DNA of 20,364 nucleotides, taken from GCA-003244245 sp032230565 (GTDB lineage: Bacteria > Actinomycetota > Actinomycetes > Mycobacteriales > Pseudonocardiaceae). This document shows positions 1 through 7,007 of this stretch, one piece after another. Each line of letters opens with the position of its first letter. Position 1 is the stretch's first letter. The notes beneath the pieces were generated by a model. The model was not told the DNA's origin and ran no database searches. It saw only the letters and a list, made by a program, of their open reading frames with translations. The DNA is taken from NCBI GenBank assembly GCA_032230565.1, contig JAVXWL010000075.1:1-20364 (forward strand), written 5' to 3'. A program made the position numbers and the translations under genes.

Positions 1-2
1 AG

Positions 3-920
3 CTTTTAGACAGCGGAGTCACCACCGTGCGCGACCTCGGTGACCGAGGCGCCCTGACCATCCAGCTGCGCGAGGCCATCGCTGCTGACGAGATCCCCGG
101 TCCACGCATCCTTGCCGCGACGGCCCCACTGACCCTGCCCAACGGACACTGCTGGTTCCTGGGCGGCCAGGTCGACAGCCCCGAGGAAATCCGCGCCCAG
201 ATCGAGCGCAACGCCGCCGCCGGCGCCGACCTGATCAAGGTCATGGTGTCCGGGGGGAGCATCACCCCTGGAGGCGCCCACATGTGGGAGTCGCAGTTCG
301 ACACCGACGACCTGAAGGTCGCCGTGCAGACGGCGCACCGGCTCGGGCTACCTGTCGCCGCGCACGCCCACGGGCTACGCAGCATCCGCTCCGCGATCGA
401 CGCCCGGGTGGACACCATCGAGCACTGCACCTGGCTCGATGGCGGAATGACGCCCGTTCACGACGAACGGACCTTAGCCGACCTGGTCGTCGCCGCCATC
501 GCCGTTTGTACCGCCAACAGCAGCAACTGGCGTCTCATGGCCGGCCGCCTCGGCGAGCAACGCGCCAAGGACATCATCGGGCGGGTGCGCTGGATGCACG
601 ACCGAGGGGTACGCATGATCATCGGCACCGACGCCGGGCTCAGCCCCTTCACCGACACCGTCGCCGCCCTCGAAGGCCTCGCCGACTGGGGATTATCCAC
701 CAGCGAGATCATCGAAATCGCCACCACAAAGACCGCCGAAGCCATCGGGCTGCCCACCACCGGCCGGATCGCCCCCGGCTACAGTGCCGACATCATCGTC
801 GCCTATGGCGACCCACTCGACGACCTCACACGCCTGCGAGACCTCCACCTGGTGACAACACGAGGTCGCGTGCACATTCCTGCAACCCGCGTTGCCCTAC
901 ACAAGGACCCCAAGAGCTAG
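3..920 (+). CDS. Amidohydrolase family protein, 5' end outside window
   Basis: This is the C-terminal 305 residues of a metal-dependent amidohydrolase (TIM-barrel hydrolase superfamily), which cleaves amide, imide or ester bonds in small molecules. The frame is open from the first bases and reads LLDSGVTTVRDLGD, the usual beginning of the barrel in this family. The first metal ligands (HxH) would therefore lie upstream of the window, and the GTG at 27 is not the true start. Visible family motifs are the lysine in IKVMVSGG (normally carbamylated and bridging the two metals), the histidines in AAHAHG and TIEHC, and the aspartate in GTDAG. The protein resembles the imidazolonepropionase/prolidase-like group of actinobacterial amidohydrolases. 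The substrate cannot be told. The gene ends in TAG 44 bases before a strong hairpin shared with the convergent DUF4383 gene. Confidence 0.9.
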   Translation, partial: LLDSGVTTVRDLGDRGALTIQLREAIAADEIPGPRILAATAPLTLPNGHCWFLGGQVDSPEEIRAQIERNAAAGADLIKVMVSGGSITPGGAHMWESQFDTDDLKVAVQTAHRLGLPVAAHAHGLRSIRSAIDARVDTIEHCTWLDGGMTPVHDERTLADLVVAAIAVCTANSSNWRLMAGRLGEQRAKDIIGRVRWMHDRGVRMIIGTDAGLSPFTDTVAALEGLADWGLSTSEIIEIATTKTAEAIGLPTTGRIAPGYSADIIVAYGDPLDDLTRLRDLHLVTTRGRVHIPATRVALHKDPKS

Positions 921-963
921 TGTCGCCACCGTCACCTAGCTCACGGCGGTGCTTCCACGCGGG

Positions 964-997
964 CGGGCGGTGTCCCTGCTGGCAGGGACACCGCCCG
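964..997. terminator. Bidirectional hairpin between convergent genes
   Basis: A perfect 15-bp GC-rich stem (964-978 paired with 983-997) closes a CTGG loop. It lies between the stop of the amidohydrolase (920) and the stop of the DUF4383 gene (1012) on the opposite strand. There is no T-tract on either side, as is common for actinobacterial hairpin terminators. The position and symmetry support a terminator serving both genes. Confidence 0.75.
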
Positions 998-1011
998 AGA
1001 GTCTCGCCCGC

Positions 1012-1482
1012 CTACGCGGTAGCGGATCGACCACTGGCCCCGCTGAGCAGGCCACCCCCGACTATCACCGTTGCCAGAGCAAGCACCAGGTCCAGGAGGT
1101 TGTCCCCATTCATCCCTGCAGGGATGGACAGCAAAGACCAGTAGCCCAGAAAGCCCAGCACGGCGACTAGCAGTAAGGCGCCACCGATCGCGATATTCAA
1201 CCCCTGATTACCGGGAGGGGTCAGCGCGAACGCTCCCATTAGCCAAAGCAGCCCTAGGATGAGGTACACGAGGTTGTGGAAGCCGTTCGTCTGGAAGAGT
1301 CCGAGAATCGAATGGTTCGTCATCTCGGTGAAGTTGGTAAAGCCCGTCAGGATAAACCCGAGGACCCCCAGGAGCAGCGCGACTATGCCGAGAAGCAGGG
1401 AATACTTCTGGTCGATCGTCCTAGGCCCCGGCTTGGTCTGATACTTGATCCCGAACTTCTCTTCCGGACTAAGAGTAGCCAT
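1012..1482 (-). CDS. DUF4383 family membrane protein
   Basis: A 156-residue integral membrane protein with four predicted helices at about residues 28-48, 68-88, 93-112 and 128-148. The pattern, including a GLFQTNGFHNLVYLILGLLW-like second helix, matches the actinobacterial DUF4383 family. Its function is unknown. The start at 1482 (MATLSPEEKF) was chosen because an AAGGGGA ribosome-binding site lies just upstream and because family members begin shortly before the first helix. The same frame stays open upstream to 1845, joining a small ORF coupled to PadR, so a 277-residue fusion cannot be excluded. The soluble N-terminus of about 25 residues is charged (SPEEKFGIKYQTKPGPR). The gene may be co-transcribed with padR. 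The family call is fairly secure; any link between PadR and this protein is inferred from position. Confidence 0.82.
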   Translation of the reverse strand: MATLSPEEKFGIKYQTKPGPRTIDQKYSLLLGIVALLLGVLGFILTGFTNFTEMTNHSILGLFQTNGFHNLVYLILGLLWLMGAFALTPPGNQGLNIAIGGALLLVAVLGFLGYWSLLSIPAGMNGDNLLDLVLALATVIVGGGLLSGASGRSATA

Positions 1483-1845
1483 AATCGTCCCCTTCCACTT
1501 AACACTGCTGTACCCGACGCCTACCGGCGCCGGCGTTACACAACGAACTTGAGACGTCCAGCTGGTCCAGACCAGCTGCGGCACCGACCGGCGATAGCTG
1601 CGCACGTATTGACGCCGTTTATTCGGGTCGGAGGTCTCAGCAAGACACGAGGTCACTTCCGCCCACCAGGCTGAGCCCTCCTCGCTGGGCAGCAGGCCTC
1701 CTACCCAATGCAGTGAGCTGAGGCCCATTGCGGGCTCCGGACGCGCGGAACCTAGACCAAGACGCGCAGTCGCCTGCCAATCTTTAAGGCCGATGCCACC
1801 GAGCGTTTCGGTGTCCCCGGCGACGGGTGCCTTACGACCGCTCAT
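1483..1845 (-). CDS. Small ORF coupled to PadR, no stop before DUF4383
   Basis: The ATG at 1845-1843 overlaps the PadR stop in an ATGA junction, the classical sign of translational coupling; PadR genes are often followed this way by a partner gene. The translation has a basic, tryptophan-rich middle (about residues 57-96, including DPNKRRQYVRSYRRS and PQLVWTSWTSQ) that looks coding. I do not recognise the family. No stop follows: the frame continues straight into DUF4383 at 1482. The last 20 or so residues before that start look like untranslated spacer, with a ribosome-binding site embedded. A one-base shift near 1545 would give an early TAA, so the original C-terminus may have been lost to an indel. 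It could be a real short protein, a fusion partner, or a decayed gene. Confidence 0.45.
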
Positions 1846-2198
1846 CCCGGGCCTGCCTGGGTACTGGGTGCGGCAGCGAAGCGAGGCGGCGCGAGCAGCC
1901 CGCTCAAGCCGCTGCGGTCACGACCGTTCTGCAGGGCGTGCACAGCGCGGGCACGTCCCTCCACCGTCAGTCGGTAATAGCGCCGCGGGGGCCGGCCCTG
2001 AGTATGAGCAGGCTCAGGATCCTCCCATCGGTCGCTGACCCATCCGGCGCCGCGGAGCCGTTGCAGAATCGGATAGATCGTGCCCGGCTCTAGTCCGCTG
2101 GCGCGCACGATCTCCAACCCGTACAGCTCGGCGTCGAGGCGATCGAGCAGTGCGCCCAACACCGCCAGAACACCTACCGTCATCCGCAAAGGCGCCAT
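1842..2198 (-). CDS. PadR family transcriptional regulator
   Basis: A 118-residue winged-helix repressor of the PadR family. The N-terminal region MTVGVLAVLGALLDR, followed by LYGLEIVRASGLEPGTIYPILQRLRGAGWV (recognition helix and wing, about residues 25-55) and GRPPRRYYRLTVEGR, is diagnostic. The C-terminal part is short, so it resembles the small subfamily-2 type, which dimerises through a single helix. The start at 2198 (MAPLR) fits the usual family length; only a weak AGAAAAG purine stretch precedes it. The longer frame up to 2291 reads into a non-conserved leader and was rejected. The stop overlaps the next ORF (ATGA). Such repressors usually control their own operon in response to a small aromatic ligand or drug; here that operon would include the small partner and possibly DUF4383. 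Confidence 0.88.
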   Translation of the reverse strand: MAPLRMTVGVLAVLGALLDRLDAELYGLEIVRASGLEPGTIYPILQRLRGAGWVSDRWEDPEPAHTQGRPPRRYYRLTVEGRARAVHALQNGRDRSGLSGLLAPPRFAAAPSTQAGPG

Positions 2199-2208
2199 AG
2201 AGGCTTTT

Positions 2209-2216
2209 CTATATAG
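2209..2216. promoter_or_regulatory. Candidate PadR operator, CTATATAG palindrome
   Basis: A perfect 8-bp A/T-rich palindrome lies 11 bases upstream of the padR start, in an otherwise GC-rich setting. It may be the padR operator, the -10 region, or both. The call rests on position and symmetry only. A related CCTATATAT sequence lies just upstream of the gene starting at 17658. Confidence 0.35.
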
Positions 2217-2327
2217 GTAGTGTTCGTCTGTCCAGTGACGGAGGGTAATGTCATCCGGACGAGTGAGCACAACAGACGGACAGCGAAGCACGTCGACTCG
2301 GCCTACTACTGCCCCGGCATCCTGGCT

Positions 2328-2465
2328 GCCAGCGCGCCGCCGCGGTATCAGGACATCCGTGGCCGGGAGGCCGGGCTGCTGTCGTCAGACGACGAGGGTG
2401 CGCTGGTCCGCGTGATCGCCGGAGAGGTGGCCGGGCGCCGAGATGCCAAGGCTCGTCCGGCCACC
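2328..2465 (+). pseudogene. Pirin-family fragment
   Basis: About 46 residues match the middle of pirin-like bicupin proteins: PPRYQDIRGREAGLLSS followed by DDEGALVRVIAGEVAG. In intact pirins (about 230-320 residues) this block joins the two cupin domains. The N-terminal metal-binding cupin (HPHxG) and the C-terminal cupin are both absent. The frame is open from 2220 to 2507, but the residues on both sides show no pirin similarity and no ribosome-binding site was found. I read it as a remnant left by deletion on both sides, just upstream of the STAS gene. Confidence 0.6.
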
Positions 2466-2503
2466 GCGTGCTTCGCTGTGCCTTGCGTTATATCGTGCGG
2501 AAT

Positions 2504-2866
2504 ATGAGCAGTGCGTTTCCGGCAGATATCCTGCACCTACAGGTGGCCGAGCACGGTGCCGATGCACGCGTCGTCACCGCGACCGGTGAGATAGACGCTC
2601 TGACCGCGCCGAAACTGGCCGACGTTCTGACCGCGCAGCTGGCCGTTGCCCGACTTGTAGTGGTGAACCTCGATGGTGTGCAGTTCATGGCATCTGCCGG
2701 GCTGCGCGTGCTGTTCGAGGTAGATGAACTCGCTACGAGACAAGACCGCTGCTTGAGATTGGTGTCCAACTCCCCGACCGTCACGCTGGTACTGGAGACC
2801 AGCGGACTGCGCGACCAGTTCACCGTCGCCGACACCGTGCCGGAGGCCCTAAAAAACGTACCGTGA
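2504..2866 (+). CDS. STAS-domain anti-anti-sigma factor (RsbV/SpoIIAA-like)
   Basis: A 120-residue single-domain STAS protein. Proteins of this type bind and sequester an anti-sigma kinase unless phosphorylated on a conserved serine. Strand VVTATGEIDALTAPKL (about 23-38), strand LVVVNLDGVQFMASAGLRVLFEV (51-73) and the final TVADTVPEAL follow the fold. The likely phosphorylatable serine is Ser64 in FMASAGL; the residue before it is Ala rather than the commoner Asp. The start at 2504 (MSSAFP) was chosen by family length; the ribosome-binding site (GCGGA) is weak. The gene converges on a MEDS-HATPase gene of the anti-sigma kinase type, with 11 bases between the stops, which suggests a partner-switching module. 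No obvious sigma-B-type gene is adjacent. Confidence 0.88.
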   Translation: MSSAFPADILHLQVAEHGADARVVTATGEIDALTAPKLADVLTAQLAVARLVVVNLDGVQFMASAGLRVLFEVDELATRQDRCLRLVSNSPTVTLVLETSGLRDQFTVADTVPEALKNVP

Positions 2867-2877
2867 ACACCTGTGCG

Positions 2878-3843
2878 TCAGGACAGGGCCAGATGTAGCC
2901 GCACGATCGTGCCCGTCGGCGCGCTATGCACTTCGACGAGATCGCTGAACTGTCGGGCTAACCACAGCCCGTGCCCGCCAGCGAAGCGCTCTGGCGGCAG
3001 CTGCCCCGCTAAAGGGTCGCGCAGTCCACCGCCGGTGTCGCTGATCTCGCACACCAGCGCGTGCGGGCCGGTCCAGACCTGCAGCACAGACGATCCACCG
3101 CCGTGCTCGATCGCGTTGGTCGCGACCTCGTCGACCGCCTGCACGAATTTGGACACCGACCCCGGGGCTGCGCCGGACTCGGTCGCATAAGACGTCACAA
3201 ACGCGCGCAATGTGGCCAGTTGATCAAGTTGACGGAACCTCAGCCACAAGGTCGGCGGCGGCAGCTCAGGCAACGGGGACCTGTTGCATTCGGCGTTGAA
3301 CACTCCCGGGTCTGTATAGGTTGGGCTAGCCCGGGGGCTGCCATCGAGAACCATTTCGGGGTGGGTCCGGGCGACGTTGGCCATGACCTCGAGCTCGACG
3401 ACGCGGGTGTCATAAGTGCACATGAAGGTCGCATTGGCCGTGGCGAGCGCCACGTTGACAAGCGACTCCTCCCGAAACCACTCTCTGCTGTCCTGGCCGG
3501 TGCGAGCAGTCCACAGCGGCTCTTGGATCATCCGCAGCCGGTGCCCGCCGGAGATCCCCACCTGCACGATGCGGTGCAGGGCTGCCAGCGCCCGCGCCGG
3601 GTTCGCGTACCACTCGCTGTTGTCGCAGAACGCCACATGCCGGGCCTGCTCCCCTAGCTCCGCCCGCAGCCAGCCAGTATTACGCTCCGTGGTCACGATG
3701 CGTACCGGGTCGCCGCACTCCAGTCCATCCCGAACTAGCGGAAGAGTGCCAGCCAAGAACTCATCCTTCGACCCGTATAGCAGCGCCTGATGCGCGAACG
3801 ACACGTCGCCCTCGTTGGTGTTGACACTGCGCACCACGCTCAC
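2878..3843 (-). CDS. MEDS domain plus RsbW-like HATPase protein (copy 1)
   Basis: A 321-residue two-domain protein. Residues about 10-175 form a MEDS domain (HQALLYGSKDEFLAG, DPVRIVTTERNTGWL, RLRMIQEPLW, ESLVNVAL), a sensory module related to DcmR and RecA-like folds. Residues about 200-321 form a GHKL ATPase of the anti-sigma kinase type: N-box DEVATNAIEHG, G1 box DTGGG and G2 box GGHGLWL. There is no phospho-acceptor histidine domain, so a serine-kinase or anti-sigma role is more likely than a classical sensor kinase. The GTG at 3843 was chosen because AAGAGGGG lies 7 bases upstream; an open frame continues to 3897 without another good site. It is a tandem paralogue of the next gene upstream and converges on the STAS gene. 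Confidence 0.86.
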   Translation of the reverse strand: MSVVRSVNTNEGDVSFAHQALLYGSKDEFLAGTLPLVRDGLECGDPVRIVTTERNTGWLRAELGEQARHVAFCDNSEWYANPARALAALHRIVQVGISGGHRLRMIQEPLWTARTGQDSREWFREESLVNVALATANATFMCTYDTRVVELEVMANVARTHPEMVLDGSPRASPTYTDPGVFNAECNRSPLPELPPPTLWLRFRQLDQLATLRAFVTSYATESGAAPGSVSKFVQAVDEVATNAIEHGGGSSVLQVWTGPHALVCEISDTGGGLRDPLAGQLPPERFAGGHGLWLARQFSDLVEVHSAPTGTIVRLHLALS

Positions 3844-3973
3844 TGCCACACCCCTCTTGTTGAGACATCGACGATTCCCCGACTCCCGACTACCCAAAAA
3901 TGCTGGCTAACACGATGCCACCAGCGAAAATTCTCGCTGACCGGACCGATGGATGCGCCCTCGCCGCAGATCA

Positions 3974-4933
3974 TCAGGGCAGGTATAGATGTAGTCGTAC
4001 GGTGGTGCCGGTCATATCGCTGCGCATCTCGACGAGGTCGCAGAACTGGCGGGCCAACCACAGCCCGCACCCGCCCGCACGGCCGGGCCGAGGGGGCAAG
4101 TGCCCGGCCAAAGGATCGTGCAGGCCGGCCCCAGTATCACTGACCTCGCACACCATCGAGCGCGGCCTCGTCCAGATCCGCACCACGCGCGTTCCATCGC
4201 CATGTTCGATCGCGTTCGTCGCGACCTCATCGAGTGCCTGCACAAACCGCTTAACGGACTGTGGGACCGCCCCTGCCCAGGTGGCGTAGGAGGTCATGAA
4301 CGCGCGCAAGGGCGCCAGCTGACCCAGCCGGTCAAACGGCAGCCGCAGGGCCGTCGGGGGCGGTTCAAGTAAGGGTGACTTGTCGCATTCGGCGTTGAAT
4401 ACCGCCGGGTCGGTGTAGCTGGTGCTCGGTTGGGCGCCGCCGTCGACGACCAGCTCGGGATGTGTCCGAGCCACCTGGTCGACGACCTTGGAATCCACCA
4501 CACGAGCGTCATAGGCGCACACGAACGAGGCATTGGCCGAGGCGAGCGCGACATTGACCAGCGACTCGTACCGAGCCCGCTCACTCCCCTCCTGCTCAAT
4601 GCGCGCCATCCACAACGGCTCTCCGATCATCCGGAGCCGCTTCCCGTCCGCAGCCACCGACACAGCGCGGTACAGGGCCGCTAGCGCACGTACCGGGTGC
4701 CGGTACCACTGGCTGCAATCGCCGAACACCACCCGCCGGGCATCCGCGCCCAACGCCACGCGTAACCAACCCGCATTACGGACGGTAGTCACAACCCAAA
4801 TCGGATCGCCGTGCTTCAGACCCGCCCGAACGAAGGGAACCGTGCCAGCCAGGAACTCCTCCTGTGACCGGTATAACAACCCCTGGTGTGTCAACGGCTC
4901 GCCACCCTGGCTGGTGTCGATACTGACCAACAC
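3974..4933 (-). CDS. MEDS domain plus RsbW-like HATPase protein (copy 2)
   Basis: A 319-residue paralogue of the neighbouring gene with the same order of domains: MEDS at about residues 14-165 and a GHKL ATPase at about 200-319. The N-box DEVATNAIEHG (235-245), G1 box DTGAG (266-270) and G2 box GGCGLWLARQF are intact. Identity with copy 1 is high throughout, including the linker TYTDP/SYTDP-VFNAEC, so the pair arose by tandem duplication. They have diverged most in the MEDS half, which suggests different signals feeding a shared output. Start is the GTG at 4933, preceded by GGAAGGGCGGGG. A TGTCGCC inverted repeat lies 24 bases upstream. It could form a set with copy 1 and the STAS protein; its sigma target is unknown. 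Confidence 0.86.
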   Translation of the reverse strand: MLVSIDTSQGGEPLTHQGLLYRSQEEFLAGTVPFVRAGLKHGDPIWVVTTVRNAGWLRVALGADARRVVFGDCSQWYRHPVRALAALYRAVSVAADGKRLRMIGEPLWMARIEQEGSERARYESLVNVALASANASFVCAYDARVVDSKVVDQVARTHPELVVDGGAQPSTSYTDPAVFNAECDKSPLLEPPPTALRLPFDRLGQLAPLRAFMTSYATWAGAVPQSVKRFVQALDEVATNAIEHGDGTRVVRIWTRPRSMVCEVSDTGAGLHDPLAGHLPPRPGRAGGCGLWLARQFCDLVEMRSDMTGTTVRLHLYLP

Positions 4934-4956
4934 ACCCCGCCCTTCCTGTGCCCGAC

Positions 4957-4982
4957 TGTCGCCACACCTGCCAACGGCGACA
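4957..4982. promoter_or_regulatory. Inverted repeat upstream of MEDS copy 2
   Basis: TGTCGCC (4957-4963) and GGCGACA (4976-4982) form a perfect 7-bp inverted repeat with a 12-base spacer. It lies in the 139-base gap between the VOC gene's stop and the MEDS copy 2 start. It could be an operator for the MEDS gene or a weak terminator hairpin for the operon upstream. The sequence alone does not decide. Confidence 0.3.
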
Positions 4983-5072
4983 CTAGGGCAGCCAGGGACG
5001 TCTCACCAGCAACCAGCTGGGACCGGAACCCTGCGTGGCGAACGTCCCGACCGGGTCGACCGTGCAGCGTAG

Positions 5073-5513
5073 CTAACCGCTCATGAAGATGAACTCCAGC
5101 TGAATATTGTCAGGATCACGGAACACCAGCGCCGAATATTTTATCACGTTAGCGATATCGGTCAGCCCCGAGTGGGGGACCGCCGAACTATCGAGCCATT
5201 CTGCCCAGGATTCCAAATCTGAGCGACTCGACACAGAAATGCTGATGTGATCGAGGCCGGTCCGAGCTTCGTCGAATGGCTGGCCGTCATTCCTTCTATT
5301 GCATTGAAGCCCTATGATGATTCCGCAGCTGAGGTCAGTAAGGAGCACAGCGTATCCGGTCTCTTCGTCGCCGTAATGCGGGAACTTAGCAGGGATGCGT
5401 TCAAGCCCCAGTACCCGCTGGTACCAGTCTGCGCTAGCCTCTACATTGGTTACTGTAACACCGAAGTGGTGGAATCCGGCCATGGGTGGTCGTTGCTTCG
5501 CCGTCTGTTTCAT
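5073..5513 (-). CDS. VOC (glyoxalase-fold) family protein
   Basis: A 146-residue single-domain vicinal oxygen chelate protein. The two beta-alpha-beta-beta-beta units are visible: FHHFGVTVTNVEASADWYQRVLGLE (about 14-38) and LDHISISVSSRSDLESWAEWL (87-107). The likely metal ligands are His15 or His16, His89 and Glu140 (NIQLEFIF). Such enzymes act as lyases, isomerases or, when two-domain, ring-cleavage dioxygenases. A single domain of this size must dimerise and is not an extradiol dioxygenase. The start at 5513 has an excellent AAGGAG site and lies 1 base after the FmdB stop, so translation is coupled. Its leader and first codons nearly repeat those of the MBL gene. It is the last gene of the MBL-FmdB-VOC operon; the substrate is unknown. 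Confidence 0.88.
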   Translation of the reverse strand: MKQTAKQRPPMAGFHHFGVTVTNVEASADWYQRVLGLERIPAKFPHYGDEETGYAVLLTDLSCGIIIGLQCNRRNDGQPFDEARTGLDHISISVSSRSDLESWAEWLDSSAVPHSGLTDIANVIKYSALVFRDPDNIQLEFIFMSG

Positions 5514-5514
5514 C

Positions 5515-5889
5515 TCAATCTCCTTGGTATGATTCAGTCGAGCCGGGATCCCCCACGCGCAGCGGGGCTTTGTGGTAACAGCCCTCATGGGCCAGGATCG
5601 GTCGGGTGTCGCCGGCTAGCTCCGGATACTTAGCCTCCAACTGCTGCCGGCGGTCCCACTGCCGCTGCACCTGGCTGACGTATTCCCGGTCGCCGTGGTA
5701 AACCCCGCGCCACGTCTGCGGCATGTGGTCGCGAGACAGGCCTGCGTCGGCCTGGCCGCCCAGGCTGAACCCCGCGGGCACCTTGTGCATTTCGTCCGCA
5801 CACCCTGGGCATTCCGGGGCCGGGGTGTCCAGTCCCACCAGCCGCTCGAAACGCAGCCCGCAGCCGCACCTGTAGACATAGATTGGCAT
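5515..5889 (-). CDS. FmdB-type zinc-ribbon protein
   Basis: A 124-residue protein whose N-terminus MPIYVYRCGCGLRFERLVGLD is the FmdB/CxxC regulatory-type zinc ribbon. Cys8 and Cys10 are followed by CPGC to complete the metal site. FmdB proteins accompany amidases and other small-molecule hydrolases; their role is poorly defined. The C-terminal 80 residues (GVYHGDREYVSQVQRQWDRRQ and so on) are charged and longer than in the minimal family of about 70-110 residues. The start at 5889 is supported by a GAGGAGGAG site. A GTG at 5985 overlaps the MBL stop (GTGA) and would add 32 acidic residues; I consider it less likely. The gene lies between the MBL and VOC genes and is probably co-translated with VOC. 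Confidence 0.85.
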   Translation of the reverse strand: MPIYVYRCGCGLRFERLVGLDTPAPECPGCADEMHKVPAGFSLGGQADAGLSRDHMPQTWRGVYHGDREYVSQVQRQWDRRQQLEAKYPELAGDTRPILAHEGCYHKAPLRVGDPGSTESYQGD

Positions 5890-5981
5890 ATTCTCCTCCT
5901 CCGCTGCTCCTTCATCGTCGTGGGCGGATGAGGTTGATACAGCCGACCACGGATCGCCTCCCTCGGACAGGTCCACCTCGG

Positions 5982-6797
5982 TCACGTGTAGGAACCCGTC
6001 GGAGCCGTACGCAACTGGTGAATCTGGTTCGCGTCATGCCCGAATACCATCATTGCGCTCGTCTTCTCCTGGATATCCCGCAGCTTCTCTACCGAAGAGT
6101 AGAACTGCTCCAAGTTGTTGATCAACACACCCGGGAATACCGGCGGCCCATAACTGGCGCCCATGAATACCGCGTCGGAGGTGAAGATTATGGTGCCGCT
6201 GTCAACCAGGTCAACTTGCATGGACATGCATCCGGGGGTGTGCCCCGGGGTCTGGATCAGGGTGACGCCAGGCAGGACTTCAGTGTCCCCGGCGATGGTC
6301 TCCAACGACAAGTTCTCGTAGTCAGCCTTGAGGTGGCCGCCACTGAATGGGCCCTCAAAGCCGAACGCGAACTTCTTTTCCACGTCACTGCATATCAGCC
6401 GGGCGTTCGTGTTATTGAACAGCTTGGCGTTTCCAGCGTGGTCAATGTGCAGGTGCGACAGCACCACGTAGTCGATCTCGTCGAGGCCGACACCCATGGC
6501 ATTGAGTCGTGAGTCGAGGTACTCATTCTCGTTGACCATGTCATAGGGGAAGAAGTCCTGCAGCCCGGTCGGCGCCCAGCGCTGCTCCCAATCCCGCGGA
6601 CAGCTGGTATCCCAAAGCAACTTACCCTCGGGAGTCTCGACGAGCACGGCGTGCGTGGGCACTTCCGACCACACCACCGAAGCGTGTTTGTGATGCACGC
6701 CATGAAGGGTCACGCCGGGCTTGAGCAGCAGCCAGGTTAGGTCGGCATGCATCGCCCCACACGGGATGATGCTCACTTTGGTCGCCGTCTGATTCAT
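5982..6797 (-). CDS. Metallo-beta-lactamase-fold hydrolase, lactonase-like
   Basis: A 271-residue MBL-fold enzyme resembling the AttM/AhlD N-acyl homoserine lactonase group. The zinc motif HLHIDH is at residues 115-120, with further ligands His186 (GHTPG), Asp208 (TSDAVF) and His254 (FGHDA). This complete set predicts a di-zinc hydrolase. The length fits the lactonase-type family. Many relatives hydrolyse other lactones or esters, so quorum quenching is only one possibility. The start at 6797 has a GAAGGAG site 6 bases away. It is the first gene of a three-gene operon with FmdB and VOC. Several GTTC/GAAC-type inverted repeats lie upstream (6816-6886), suggesting dedicated repression or activation. 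It lies 210 bases downstream of the large LuxR gene, on the same strand. Confidence 0.88.
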   Translation of the reverse strand: MNQTATKVSIIPCGAMHADLTWLLLKPGVTLHGVHHKHASVVWSEVPTHAVLVETPEGKLLWDTSCPRDWEQRWAPTGLQDFFPYDMVNENEYLDSRLNAMGVGLDEIDYVVLSHLHIDHAGNAKLFNNTNARLICSDVEKKFAFGFEGPFSGGHLKADYENLSLETIAGDTEVLPGVTLIQTPGHTPGCMSMQVDLVDSGTIIFTSDAVFMGASYGPPVFPGVLINNLEQFYSSVEKLRDIQEKTSAMMVFGHDANQIHQLRTAPTGSYT

Positions 6798-6815
6798 GTC
6801 GATCTCCTTCGTGGA

Positions 6816-6886
6816 GTTCACCTGCGAACCGAGCACCTGTTCACGAACTGCTCGAATGCGATGTCAATGTCTGTTCGTCATGAACT
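6816..6886. promoter_or_regulatory. Cluster of GTTC/GAAC inverted repeats before the MBL operon
   Basis: GTTC-N6-GAAC at 6816-6829, TTC-N2-GAA at 6841-6848 and GTTC-N5-GAAC at 6874-6886 lie within 90 bases upstream of the MBL start. Variable spacers argue against one strict operator, but the half-site is the same each time. The binding factor is unknown; the adjacent LuxR ATPase is one candidate. Confidence 0.35.
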
Positions 6887-7007
6887 TTCACTTCTGCGGC
6901 CGGGCCGGTGTTGTCGTTTGCGAGTAGACAATGACCGATCGGCAACCGCCGCGGCAGAGTGGTGACCACTCAGTTCCGCGTTCGGGCAGTGACCGTAGCT
7001 GGGGCGG

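Noticed and set aside
284..1144. Long open frame on the plus strand over the amidohydrolase
   Set aside because: Arg/Pro/His-rich translation in a shifted frame, typical of high-GC shadows; it overlaps a clear enzyme and a terminator hairpin.
5890..5985. Extended FmdB start at GTG 5985 overlapping the MBL stop
   Set aside because: The GTGA overlap is attractive, but the ATG at 5889 has a far better ribosome-binding site and matches the family N-terminus exactly.
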